Shown here: piece after piece, positions 26,541-35,311 of the stretch
Numbering within the stretch: the stretch's first letter is position 1
Layout of the letters: each line of letters begins with the position of its first letter
From: UBA6623 sp965217195
Lineage (GTDB): Bacteria; Acidobacteriota; Terriglobia; Bryobacterales; UBA6623
Direction: 5' to 3'
NCBI GenBank assembly: GCA_965217195.1
Contig: CBDCHL010000004.1
Coordinates: 310,001-374,000 of the forward strand
DNA: 64,000 nt
Position numbers and translations under genes: made by a program
Notes under the pieces: generated by a model
What the model saw: only the letters and a program-made list of their open reading frames with translations
Told to the model about the DNA's origin: nothing
Database searches by the model: none

Positions 26541-26786
26541 AGTCGAGAAACTATCGGTCGTGAGATTTCGGTTCAGAGGAGCCAGCCTCTAGCTGTCCGA
26601 GGACCCGGCTTTTCGACCCAGTGTGGCGGCACCTGCCAGAACGCAAGAGTTCTTCCAGCCGCTACGAGACAGCTTGGCATGGGAATCAAGACACTCGCCG
26701 AAACGCAGATCCACAGAAATACTAGAGAGACGGCAGCACCTTCGCCTTGGTTGACTCACCGCAATTACGGAAGGTTTCGCCATCCT

Positions 26787-27425
26787 ATGATAGAAGTACC
26801 AGGATTAAGATCGATGTATTCACGGGAGCGATACAGCAAAGACCGTGAGCGATTGCGGATGCAGATAGAGCGGGCTCGGACACCAGAGGAGCGCCAACGC
26901 GCCGAGGAGTTGCGTGCGCTGCGGGCGACATATGACGCTCTTCTCAGCAGCGTGAAGAAGGAGATGAACGAGCTTGAGATCTTTAGCGCATTCATGAAGG
27001 TTGCTCCAATGCCGATTCAGGCCGATTCGGAGCGAAACGTCGCCCCTCCTGAACCCGACATCTGCTGCACGATTGATGGATCGCCGTACTATTTCGAATT
27101 GGGCGAGATTACCGATCAGGCACTGGCGCGCAACCACGCGATCATGTTCAAGACTGATGAGCCGACCGGGGGAGCGTTCTCGCAGGACACACCCTTCGCA
27201 TCCATGCTTTCCAGCAAGGCGGCCAAGACCTATGCGACTGCCGGCGCACCGTTGGACCTGTTGCTGTACTACCGCAGACAGCATCCGCCTTGGGAGCAAT
27301 ACTTCGTCGAGATGGTTAACGCAGGCGAGCGGGATGTTCACTCTGTATTGAAACAGAATGGTGGGCCATTTGACCGGCTCTGGATATTCGACTTTGGGAA
27401 GGGTAGAATTCTGTTCTCGGCCTAA
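26787..27425 (+). CDS. Cassette gene 1: hypothetical protein, possible PD-(D/E)xK-like fold
   Basis: With the ATG at 26787 (GGAAGG upstream; 26814 also possible, and the frame opens to 26526) it encodes 212 residues. Residues about 10-60 are a charged coiled-coil (RERYSKDRERLRMQIERA, RAEELRALRATYDALLSSV). Then PEPDICCTIDG...YYFELGEITD resembles the PD...(D/E)-x-(K/G) active-site spacing of restriction-type nucleases, followed by SSKAAKTYATAGAPLDLLLYY and a C-terminal FDRLWIFDFGKGRILF. I do not recognise a named family; the nuclease reading is a guess from motif spacing. It is the first gene of the inverted-repeat cassette, immediately upstream of an Abi-type gene (9-bp gap). Confidence 0.6.
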   Translation: MIEVPGLRSMYSRERYSKDRERLRMQIERARTPEERQRAEELRALRATYDALLSSVKKEMNELEIFSAFMKVAPMPIQADSERNVAPPEPDICCTIDGSPYYFELGEITDQALARNHAIMFKTDEPTGGAFSQDTPFASMLSSKAAKTYATAGAPLDLLLYYRRQHPPWEQYFVEMVNAGERDVHSVLKQNGGPFDRLWIFDFGKGRILFSA

Positions 27426-27434
27426 CCGCAGATT

Positions 27435-28392
27435 ATGGTGGCAATCTTCAAGCACATTTTTGACGTCTTCTCAAGGCGTTCTGAAGCTTCGGGAAAACCC
27501 CAAGCACGACGTACCCAAAACCACGCGCAACCGGGTGCTGCTCTGGTGTCAGCAGCTTTACGGCAATTCGCGGTTAGACTTGGGGATTAACCGGGGTGCG
27601 GGTGACTACAATGCTGAATTCTGGGAGGAAATTCATGGCCGCCTGTTGCTGCGTACCGGTCGTTTGCAATTGTTGGAGTCAAACCGCGGGCGGGACCCTC
27701 GCGAGGCGATCGCGTATGTGCTGAGTTGCGCTGGCGAGGAGTTTCTCGACTTCCTGGAGGATATCTTTTCCGCAAACTGCTTCTTTCGCGTCCGTCTGGA
27801 CGAGACGCAAGCGGTTGACGAGTTGAACGCCCTTCTGCAGCAGGACGACCTGCCGTACCACGTCACGCACTTTGTCAAGGAAACCGTCAAGGAGACTTCC
27901 GGCCCGTACGCTGGCCATAACACGATCCGCACCCATGCGCATCCAAGAGTGATTATGAAAGAGAGCGAAGTCCTGCACGCACAAGCCGTCGCTCCAGCAT
28001 TGGCGCTGCTCCAGGGGCCTCACTTCCAGGGTGCAAACAGCGAGTACCTTGCTGCGCTGGAAGACTATCGCAAGGGAGACATCGGCGATTGCCTGACGAA
28101 ATGCGGAAGTGCATTTGAAAGTGTATTAAAGGTGATCTGCGACCGAAAAGGCTGGAGCCGTAGCGAAGACGCTACGGCGAAGACACTCATCAACGTCGTC
28201 CTCAAACACACGGATCTCGACACCTACTTCGAACAGCTCCTCATCATCGTTGCGACGTTGCGCAACAAGCTCAGCAGTTCGCATGGCGCGGGTTCTGTGG
28301 TCAGGAGTCCGGCACCGCACCTTGCCCAGTACGCTTTGAATGCGACCGCAAGCGCCATTCTACTGATCGCTCGGGAGACCAATGAATACTAG
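27435..28392 (+). pseudogene. Cassette gene 2: AbiJ_NTD4-HEPN protein (STM4504/CBY_0614 family), frameshifted
   Basis: The start MVAIFKHIFDVFSRRSEASG reads in the frame of the ATG at 27435; the rest (NPKHDVPKTTRNRVLLWCQQ onward) lies one frame over, giving about 318 residues in total. The GGAAAACCCC run at 27491-27501 has one base more than continuity needs. The N-terminal half matches the AbiJ N-terminal domain type 4, and the C-terminal half has YRKGDIGDCLTKCGSAFESV and LRNKLSSSHGAG, an R-N-x5-H motif of HEPN ribonucleases. Such proteins are abortive-infection-type toxins cutting RNA on infection. It may be a pseudogene, a sequencing error or a +1 frameshift site. No in-frame ATG precedes residue 170 of the main frame. 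Confidence 0.8.
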
Positions 28393-28569
28393 CCTGGGCT
28401 CACCGTTACGGTGAAAGTGCTAACAGGTAAAAGGCGCGCTACTCCGGATTCTGAACGCGTTAATGAGTGATGTCGGCCCGAACTGGAAGGGCCGAAGTTG
28501 TCCGAAAAGTAGCGGCGGGAAACTACCGCCGACCGAACTGGGGTATGACTCGTGATCGACACCATTTCC

Positions 28570-29514
28570 ATGAAGAGCAGGGTTTTCGTGAGTTGTGGGC
28601 AACGGGACGACGATGAGAAGCGGGTTGGCAGAGAAGTGTGTGCGCTACTGGAAGAACGTGGCTTCAGTGCGTACCTCGCTATTGATGTCCAGACGATCCT
28701 GGAAATTAATGGAGGGATCATACGCGAACTGAAGAACAGCGACTGTTACCTGTTTGTAAATTTTCCCCGCGAACTGGTACGCAACAGCAACGGGCAGGAT
28801 TTCCACCGAGGATCGCTCTTCTCCAATCAGGAACTCGCAATCGCATACGCCTTACAATTCGCCAAGTTACTTATCGTCAATCAGAAGGACGTGAAACCAG
28901 AGGGAATGCTCGGGTATATTGGAGTGAACACCGAGACCTTTAACAACCAGGGTGACTGCGTCGATGTCGTCAAGAGAGCACTCGACCGTGCAGGCTGGAC
29001 GCCTGACTATTCGAGACGTCTGAGAGCGGCTAACCTTCGCTTCCAGAGGGGCCTCCTCACGTACGGCAACTTGACGGGCTGGTTCCTATACCTCGATATC
29101 AATAACCATCGTCCTGATATCGCTGCCTTGGAAAGCACAGCAAGGCTTTCTGGATACACGCAGGAAGGGCAGGAGTTTCAACCCTCAATCATTCGAAGTC
29201 CGCTAAAAGCGAGCGGTCGGCCCGGGTTTTCCCACACTATCTTCCCGAAATCCCACGAGACGTTCGACCTCCTCTGCATTGGAACAGACGCGGCGGCAGG
29301 TGCTAACGCCAGGTGCCAGGTCCATCTGAACAGCGCATATGACGTCGCTTGGGCATGTCCGCTGCCCGTAACCGCTGGCGCGTGGACGTTTCGCTATGAG
29401 TTCGTTGCGCTGGAGTTCCCGATGCTGACCGTCGAGATTCAGCTGGCTGTTCCCCAAGGCTTTCCCGAGCACGGACCGCCGAGCGCTCGGTTGATCGCAC
29501 AGGCGATCTCCTGA
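28570..29514 (+). CDS. Cassette gene 3: TIR-like N-terminal domain with beta-rich C-terminal domain
   Basis: Using the ATG at 28570 gives 314 residues (a GTG at 28552 is the alternative). Residues 1-150 look like a TIR / nucleoside-deoxyribosyltransferase fold: RVFVSCGQRDDDEKRVGREV, a central RELKNSDCYLFVNFPREL, then SLFSNQELAIAYALQFAKLL, where the Glu of QEL is in the position of the catalytic Glu of NAD-cleaving TIR domains. Residues about 170-314 are beta-strand-rich (WFLYLDINNHRPD, GFSHTIFPKSHETFDLLCIG, TVEIQLAV) and unrecognised, possibly a sensor or binding module. It is co-directional with the HEPN gene, 177 bp downstream, inside the inverted repeats, so a defence role is plausible but inferred. 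Confidence 0.65.
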   Translation: MKSRVFVSCGQRDDDEKRVGREVCALLEERGFSAYLAIDVQTILEINGGIIRELKNSDCYLFVNFPRELVRNSNGQDFHRGSLFSNQELAIAYALQFAKLLIVNQKDVKPEGMLGYIGVNTETFNNQGDCVDVVKRALDRAGWTPDYSRRLRAANLRFQRGLLTYGNLTGWFLYLDINNHRPDIAALESTARLSGYTQEGQEFQPSIIRSPLKASGRPGFSHTIFPKSHETFDLLCIGTDAAAGANARCQVHLNSAYDVAWACPLPVTAGAWTFRYEFVALEFPMLTVEIQLAVPQGFPEHGPPSARLIAQAIS

Positions 29515-29611
29515 ATTGCCGATCGTCCAGATCGATTTCGAAGTCGAAAAGGGAGTCAAAAAGGCGGAAACCGGGAGCGGAATGCAGTGAATCGGGGTGG
29601 GGGTTCGGGGG

Positions 29612-29645
29612 GGTCGGTGACAGCCACCGAATAAAGAATCTTCAT
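29612..29645 (-). repeat. Right terminal inverted repeat of the three-gene cassette
   Basis: Reverse complement begins ATGAAGATTCTTTATTC and continues GGTGGCTGTCACCGACC, pairing with the left repeat at 26501. It lies 98 bp beyond the stop of cassette gene 3. Confidence 0.8.
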
Positions 29646-29846
29646 CCAGTCCGGCGATGTTGCACGGATTGGGCAAGGGCCCACTCCAACTTGACGGCAG
29701 CGCTATCCTGAGCATGCGGGCCCGAGGACAGCGCCGCCGCCATGCAAACGTCACCGAAAAAATGCTCCCCGCAACCTGGCACGCAGGACTCGGTCTCAAG
29801 GCCGGGCCGGGCTCGAGGCGACTCCCGAGTTCAGATTCAGCGACGG

Positions 29847-30254
29847 CTAGGTAGAGGGTTCGGGCTTCCGGTGCAACTCCGTCGGAAATCCCGCCGGCGT
29901 CCCAAGCGTGACCCGATGCCCGTCGGGATCTACGACGCAAAAATCGCGGATACCCCATTCCTGATCCCTGGGTTCGGTTGCGGGCTGTATTCCCCGGTCT
30001 AGCATTGCCTTGTAAACGGCATCGACATCGGGGACGCGGACAAAGAACTCAGCTGCGCTGGTGCCGCCGCCTTGGTGTTCGCTGAGGTGCAGGTGCAGCG
30101 GAGGTTTCGAAATCTGTATGTAGAGCGGAAAGTCGTCCGCGAAGCGATGCTCCCAGTCAATCTCGAAGCCCAAAGCTTCCTTGTAGAATTCCGCGCTTGC
30201 GCGCGCGTCCTTAACACGCAGGATGGGGACCCACGTTGACCATTCTTTATCCAT
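29847..30254 (-). CDS. VOC (glyoxalase / bleomycin-resistance-like) family protein
   Basis: A 135-residue protein of two beta-alpha-beta-beta-beta modules. The first is WVPILRVKDARASAEFYKEAL, followed by LGFEIDWEHRF and an HLHLSEH strand; the second contains VRVPDVDAVYKAMLDRGI and ends RDFCVVDPDGHRVTLG. The divergent VOC pattern fits the glyoxalase superfamily bleomycin-resistance-like group (metal-dependent or ligand-binding). GGGAG lies 4 bp before the ATG at 30254; the frame extends 9 codons further without support. It is an isolated minus-strand gene just outside the right cassette repeat. Confidence 0.85.
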   Translation of the reverse strand: MDKEWSTWVPILRVKDARASAEFYKEALGFEIDWEHRFADDFPLYIQISKPPLHLHLSEHQGGGTSAAEFFVRVPDVDAVYKAMLDRGIQPATEPRDQEWGIRDFCVVDPDGHRVTLGTPAGFPTELHRKPEPST

Positions 30255-30533
30255 TGCGCTCCCGGTGACGGACTTGGGCAAGCGAGTGCCCAGCGCCCGT
30301 GCCCCTTGCTCAGGTTTAGGTTACTCGATGATACACCCCCAGAGGAGAAAAACCACGCTTGCAGTTTTCCGCCAAACGAACCCAAGACCAACCTAACCAA
30401 GCCGATTTCAACAGGTTGGAAGCCTCTCGTTTGGACTCCCAAGCTGCTCCGCCTACACGTTGTCGACCAACCGCTACGCGCACGACGACCAAGAACAGGA
30501 AACGCCATGGAGGTATCGTCCGTCGCTTAAGGT

Positions 30534-30728
30534 ATGACCGTCAACGACGTCGTCACCATCGGAATGTTCGACCACATCCGAGGGATGCTCGGGCGCGGAC
30601 TGCTCAAACCCGACTGGACGGAGATGTGGTCCTACCTAACGAAGTGCGCCGCGGAAAACGCGATCCTCGACCTTGAATTGGGACGCATCGAAGCAGCAAC
30701 CGAAGCGGTCGCGACGGAAGAGTCGTAA
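30534..30728 (+). CDS. Possible small hypothetical protein
   Basis: A 64-residue frame, acidic and helical (FDHIRGMLGRGLLKPDW, CAAENAILDLELGRIEAATE). No family is recognised and there is no clear ribosome site within 12 bp. It lies in a gene-poor kilobase between the VOC gene and the first sulfatase that otherwise holds only repeats. Confidence 0.3.
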   Translation: MTVNDVVTIGMFDHIRGMLGRGLLKPDWTEMWSYLTKCAAENAILDLELGRIEAATEAVATEES

Positions 30729-30945
30729 GGCCGTTGCTAAGCCGGGGAAAGCGATCGCTCACAAGCCGACGCATACGGTTGCGCTGTCCATCGTCCAACC
30801 CGGCCCCAGCAGCAAAGCGGCTCCGTAGCTGCGGCAAGACCGGCTTGACGCCTGCGCTACCCTGAGCAAGGGGCCGCGAGCCAGTAACCGGTGTGGCCGG
30901 GCCGTGCGGAAATAATCGCACCACGGCCGGCACGGCAAGCATTTT

Positions 30946-31237
30946 GCGAAACGAACCCCAATCGCTGTTAACTGCTGTTAACTTAGGATCGCCAGGGTCG
31001 CAAATCTCTTGAGCCGCGGAGCGGCGGCAGGAATTTAGCCCAGGGTGGAGCCGAAACGGCGGAACCCTGGGTATGGAACACCATTACGTGTAAGCCCTGA
31101 AGGGGCGGCGGGAGCCTTTGTCTACATTTCATCCCGGTATTATGAATACCCAGCTTCATCGAAACCCACTGTCCCCGGTTGGGAGCGCGAACCGTTCCTA
31201 AAGTATTCCGCGAAACGAACCCGAATCGCCGTTAACC
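30946..31237 (+). repeat. Direct repeat GCGAAACGAACCC...GTTAAC flanking repeat A
   Basis: GCGAAACGAACCC(C/G)AATCGC followed by (T/C)GTTAAC occurs at 30946-30971 and again at 31210-31236, bracketing dispersed repeat A copy 2. The short repeats could mark the edges of an inserted unit. Confidence 0.4.
31009..31150 (+). repeat. Dispersed repeat A, copy 2
   Basis: Ordered blocks: TTGAGCCGCGGAGCGGCGGC, then TTAGCCCAGGGTGGAGCC...GGCGGAACCCTGGGT (an imperfect hairpin), then AGCCCTGAAGGGGCGGCGGG, ending near CCGGTATTATGAAT. Same order as the copies at 36447 and 56609. Confidence 0.8.
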
Positions 31238-31338
31238 ACTGATGTTTCAATGCGGTATAGGCAGGAGCCGGCGGACTGACCCAACCGACCATGAACTTTC
31301 AACATGGCTTCCGAGCTATGAGCTAGAATGGGCGGGCC

Positions 31339-32766
31339 GTGAATCGAATCGCACTCCTCCTCCTGACAGCCCTACTCCCCTTCTCATCCGCGCCGGCCCA
31401 AACCCCACGCCCCCCCAACATCGTCATCATCTTCGCCGACGATCTGGGTTACGGCGATCTAGGCTGCTACGGACACCCAACCATCTCAACTCCGCACCTT
31501 GATCGGATGGCCGCCGAGGGCCAACGCTGGACCAGCTTCTACAGCGCCGCCTCGGTCTGTACACCCAGCCGCGCCGCGTTGATGACGGGGCGGCATCCGA
31601 TGCGCAGCGGGACGATGGCTGCTCGCCCCCGCGTTTTCGGCGAGCGATCTCTGCGCGGGCTCTCGCCTTCCGAAATCACCGTCGCCGAAATCCTCAAGCC
31701 CCGAGGCTATGCCACGGCAATGATCGGCAAATGGCATCTAGGCCATCTGCCCGATTATCTGCCAACCAAACAGGGCTTCGACAGCTATTTCGGGCTGGTG
31801 TCGTCGAACGATCACAACAAGACCTACAGCCGAACGCTGGGGCGCTACCCCGCCATCCACCCCAAGATCGGGTTCTGGGATATTCCGTTGCTGCGGAACG
31901 AAACCGTCATCGAGAAACCGGCCGACCAGCAAACCCTGACGAAGCGTTACACCGAGGAAGCGGTTCGATTCATCCGTGAGCAAAAGGACGGACCGTTCTT
32001 CCTCTATCTGGCGCACACCATGCCGCACACCCCGCTGTTCCGCTCGAAGGCGTTCGAGGGAAAGAGTCCGCGGGGCACTTACGGGGACGTCATCGAAGAG
32101 ATCGACTGGTCGGTCGGACGGGTGCTCGACACGCTGCGCCGGGAAGGGCTGGCGGAAAACACGCTCGTCCTGTTTACCTCCGACAACGGCCCGTGGCTCA
32201 TCTTCGGCGACCATGGAGGCTCGGCCGGATTGCTCCGGGAGGGTAAGGGCAGCACCTGGGAGGGTGGCATGCGCGTTCCGGCACTGTTCTGGTGGCCGGA
32301 GAAGATTCAACCCGGAGTGGTGCGTCAGATGGGCAGCACGCTCGATGTGCTGCCGACCGTTGCCCGGCTGGCGCAGGCGGCGGTCCCCTCGGACCGCCCG
32401 ATCGACGGCCACGACATCTCGGGGGTTCTGCTGCGCGATGGCGAAAGCCCCCGCGAAGAGATGTATTTCTACCGCGGGGCACAATTATTTGCCGTACGCA
32501 GCGGCGCGTTCAAAGCCCACTTCCGAACCCAAACCGGCTACACCGAACCCCGACCCACTCGTCACGACCCACCCTTGCTTTTCCATCTCGAACACGACCC
32601 GGGCGAGCATTACAACGTCGCGGCCGAGCACCCCGACGTGCTTGAGCGGATCATGCGCATGGTGGCGGAACACACCGAGAGCTTCAAGCCCGGTGAGAAT
32701 CAGTTGGTTCACCAAGCCGACGGCCCGGTCGGCGTCTTCACGCATCCGCCAGTGAAGTCGCCCTGA
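31339..32766 (+). CDS. Sulfatase (formylglycine type), secreted
   Basis: A 475-residue arylsulfatase-family hydrolase. It starts with GTG at 31339 and has a signal peptide (IALLLLTALLPFSSAPAQ). Metal-binding FADDLGYGD is at 32-40, and the sulfatase signature C-x-P-S-R is at residues 74-78 (CTPSRAALMTGR), whose Cys is converted to formylglycine; IGKWHLGH follows. Further metal ligands lie in FTSDNGP. It cleaves sulfate esters, probably from polysaccharides or glycosides outside the cytoplasm. No maturase gene is in the window. It stands alone between repeat arrays. Confidence 0.93.
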   Translation: MNRIALLLLTALLPFSSAPAQTPRPPNIVIIFADDLGYGDLGCYGHPTISTPHLDRMAAEGQRWTSFYSAASVCTPSRAALMTGRHPMRSGTMAARPRVFGERSLRGLSPSEITVAEILKPRGYATAMIGKWHLGHLPDYLPTKQGFDSYFGLVSSNDHNKTYSRTLGRYPAIHPKIGFWDIPLLRNETVIEKPADQQTLTKRYTEEAVRFIREQKDGPFFLYLAHTMPHTPLFRSKAFEGKSPRGTYGDVIEEIDWSVGRVLDTLRREGLAENTLVLFTSDNGPWLIFGDHGGSAGLLREGKGSTWEGGMRVPALFWWPEKIQPGVVRQMGSTLDVLPTVARLAQAAVPSDRPIDGHDISGVLLRDGESPREEMYFYRGAQLFAVRSGAFKAHFRTQTGYTEPRPTRHDPPLLFHLEHDPGEHYNVAAEHPDVLERIMRMVAEHTESFKPGENQLVHQADGPVGVFTHPPVKSP

Positions 32767-33040
32767 GAACCTGGGCGAGCAGACGTGCTGGGCGCGCTTC
32801 TGCCCACATGTCAAGGATCCGCTCCCGCCGCGACGGTCTGCACCAAACTTCCCGAACGGATGCCCTTGAGAGATGACCTTAGCCGACGTCGCTCACAAAC
32901 CCAAGGCCGGGTTGACAGTGGAGCTACCCTGACTATCAGGAGGCTGTATCGCAGCTCGGGCTGGCAAGGTCGGCAACCGGAGGGTAGACCCACAGAGGAT
33001 AATCCCGCGACGCGACAACCGGCCACGCTGCAGGACTTGA

Positions 33041-33218
33041 ATTAAGACTGGGCCAATCCGTAAGAGCCGGCACTCCTGAAAACCGCCATTCGGGTTCCTT
33101 GGGGCGAACGACCGTTTTCAACGGGTCGTTCGGGGCATCGGGTGAGGCCCAAAAGATCGGCCGCTACGCGGCTGGTCCTCTTCGCAGTGCGAAACCGAGC
33201 CGAACCAGGGCATGAAAT
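33041..33218 (+). repeat. Structured repeat C, copy 1
   Basis: About 175 bp with the order ACTGGGCCAATCCGTAAGAGCC, GGGCGAACGACC...GGTCGTTCGGGGC (a hairpin with one bulge), GGTGAGGCCCAAAAGA, GCGGCTGGTCCT. It repeats at 33401-33573, with the hairpin conserved despite base changes. Confidence 0.75.
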
Positions 33219-33400
33219 CACGCTGAACGGACGGAGAGCACATGCGAACCGAGGCGGGAATTGACGAAACGAAGCTGACAATCGCGATGTCCCATCAGAT
33301 CAAGAAACTGTGTGACTGAATCGAGATAGGGAGGGTGCCGATACGAGAGAGGAACAGCCAATCTGTCGGCTCGGCAAAGGAGGATCAAGCCCCTGACCTG

Positions 33401-33573
33401 ACTTAATACTGGACCGGTCCGCAAGGGCCGATATTGTGGAACACCGCCGATTTAGTTCTGGGCGAACGTCCGTTGAAAACGGCCGTTCGGGGCAGCGGGT
33501 GGGCCCAAAGACCGGGCGCAAGCGGCTGGTCCTGCCGAATATAGCGAAATGACTGAACAAAGCCAGGCCATGA
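33401..33573 (+). repeat. Structured repeat C, copy 2
   Basis: Second direct copy, roughly 70 percent identical to 33041-33218 by eye. Its hairpin is CGAACGTCCGTT-GAA-AACGGCCGTTCG with one mismatch. The rest of the 1,035-bp gap between the sulfatase and the M81 gene holds no supported coding frame. Confidence 0.75.
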
Positions 33574-33802
33574 CCGAGACCCGTACACGAATGTCACCCT
33601 GGCCGGAGACGACTCGATCCTCGGTCCGAAAGCGCCGGCACCGGAGATCAACACCGAGGATAAGAAGGGGACTTTCGACCAAACGAAGCCAAGCCGATAT
33701 CATCTCATTTCATATCAACGACTTGTGGGAGTCTCCAGGCTGAATCGGCCGGGATGGGAGCGGCCGTCGAGCTGGCGGGGGCAAGAACGAAGCGCCAACA
33801 AG

Positions 33803-35311
33803 CTACCCGCCGCGCCGATAGACTTCCGCCTCCGCCGTAAACGGAACATCGTCATCGAGGGGAAACGTCGGCCGCGCGCATTTCACGTGCCCCAGCCTCT
33901 TGAGGTTCGCGCTGGTAGCCCCCGGCGCGTCGATATTGATCACTTCTTGGCACCACTCCGCGAACATATGTGGCTCGCAATGAGGAGACTTGACCACAAC
34001 CGCGTCGAACCGCTTGGGATCCTGCCCGTGCGCATGGAACAGCGCCCGGTCGAACAGGCTGACTGGGCGGCTCGCCACGACCCAGGTGACCGTACCCGCC
34101 TCGAGCACGGCCGTGGGCCCCGAGTCCCAGGGCTCCCCGAACGATTCGCTACGGAACCGGCCGTCCGAAAGCAAGCGCACTCGGGCTTCGATCTCGAGCG
34201 GCGCGAATCGCGACGCATCAAGCGAACCGCCGATCGGGGTGCGAATCACAGCATCCACACCCACGGCGAATGCCTTCTCGGCCGCCCCTGGGTCCACAAT
34301 CGGCGCCAGCACCCGCCCGGCGTAGTTCGCATCCAACAGGGCCCGAACAACCACATTGCTGTCCCCCGAGGCCCCCGAGCTCGTCGCGTCGGCCGCGTCG
34401 GTCAGTGCGACTGCCCCCTCGCCTTGCATCTGAATCTCGCAAGCTCTGCGCGCGGCCTCGTCGATGCTCGTCAGCGGAACCTGCATCTTCTGATGATGGG
34501 CATGGAACAGCTCGGCCAATTCGACAGCCTGTCGAGCCGCGCTGTCCGGGTCGTCATCGGTGACCACCAAGCTGTTCGATCGCAACTCCGGTACGTCGGT
34601 AAACGGATTGCCGATGAACATTCCCGCGGCAAGCCCCCCACGCAGTTGTTCGATCCCCTGCGCGGCGCGAATCACCGAGCCGAAACTGCCCGTCTCAGTG
34701 ATCAGCTCATCGCCTCGGACCAGCGCCGGAATCGGCACCCGTGCTGTCACCGGCCGCAAGCCCTCCCGCAGGATCCGCAAGAGCAGTTCCGCCGCCCGAA
34801 CCCCCGTCTCGAAGAAATCAACATGCGGGTAGGTGTGATAGACAACCACGCCGGCGCATTGGCGCAGCATGCGACGAGTAGGGATGCCGTGCAAATCGAG
34901 CGAGATCACGATCGGGATGTCCTCGCCGACGATCTTCCGAGATTCATCAAGCAGGTATCCTTCCGGATCATCTTCTTGCTCGGCGGCCATGGCCCCGTGC
35001 AGAGCAAAGTAGACGCCGTCCGCCGAGCCGGCGCCCCGCAACGCATCAAGAAACTCGCCTGCAATGCGGTCGAAATCAGCCGCCGCCAACAGCCCCCCCG
35101 ACGTCACCGACCGCGCGCTGTACGTGGGTACGATCTGAACGTCTCCGGCCCGTCCAAACACATCCAACGCCCCTCCGAGTTCATCTCGCGCGTCCGCGTG
35201 CAGCTCAACCAACTTCGGGCCGGCGCTCACCCTAAAGTCTTCGTAGTGACTACAAACGGGATTGAAGGACGAAATCTCCTGGTGGCATTGGGCAACGATA
35301 ATCCTTGGCAC
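33803..35311 (-). CDS. M81 family metallopeptidase (MlrC / microcystinase C-like)
   Basis: A 502-residue protein matching M81: N-terminal IIVAQCHQEISSFNP (usually HET-x-T/S-F), YFALHGAMAAEQEDDPEGYL with the conserved HGAM, ISLDLHGIPTRRML and VVYHTYPHVDFFETG. A C-terminal MlrC domain contains DSGPTAVLEAG and RPTFPLDDD. The His and Asp residues of the first part would bind zinc. MlrC degrades linearised microcystin, but most M81 proteins are uncharacterised amide hydrolases linked to amino-acid or amine catabolism. It is divergent from the peroxiredoxin gene. A long plus-strand frame over it is a shadow. Confidence 0.92.
   Translation of the reverse strand: MPRIIVAQCHQEISSFNPVCSHYEDFRVSAGPKLVELHADARDELGGALDVFGRAGDVQIVPTYSARSVTSGGLLAAADFDRIAGEFLDALRGAGSADGVYFALHGAMAAEQEDDPEGYLLDESRKIVGEDIPIVISLDLHGIPTRRMLRQCAGVVVYHTYPHVDFFETGVRAAELLLRILREGLRPVTARVPIPALVRGDELITETGSFGSVIRAAQGIEQLRGGLAAGMFIGNPFTDVPELRSNSLVVTDDDPDSAARQAVELAELFHAHHQKMQVPLTSIDEAARRACEIQMQGEGAVALTDAADATSSGASGDSNVVVRALLDANYAGRVLAPIVDPGAAEKAFAVGVDAVIRTPIGGSLDASRFAPLEIEARVRLLSDGRFRSESFGEPWDSGPTAVLEAGTVTWVVASRPVSLFDRALFHAHGQDPKRFDAVVVKSPHCEPHMFAEWCQEVINIDAPGATSANLKRLGHVKCARPTFPLDDDVPFTAEAEVYRRGG

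Larger units (their letters stand above)
26501..29645. mobile_element. Inverted-repeat-bounded three-gene defence-like cassette (candidate non-autonomous element)
   Basis: Thirty-four to 37-bp imperfect inverted repeats enclose 3,145 bp that hold exactly three co-directional genes (26787, 27435 and 28570) and no transposase. The inner part of the repeat, TCGGTG-ACAGC-CACCGA, is itself palindromic, reminiscent of REP-type or IS ends. Base composition looks less GC-rich than the flanks. No target duplication is obvious. Boundaries are seen in the sequence; mobility is inferred. Confidence 0.6.

Noticed and set aside
26814..29514. Assignment of the cassette to a named defence system such as Thoeris or a restriction-modification system
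   Set aside because: No SIR2/ThsA partner, methyltransferase or specificity subunit is present; only the HEPN/AbiJ and TIR-like similarities can be supported.
29847..30254. Bleomycin-resistance gene of the defence cassette
   Set aside because: The VOC gene lies outside the right inverted repeat, is on the opposite strand, and the fold alone does not indicate drug resistance.
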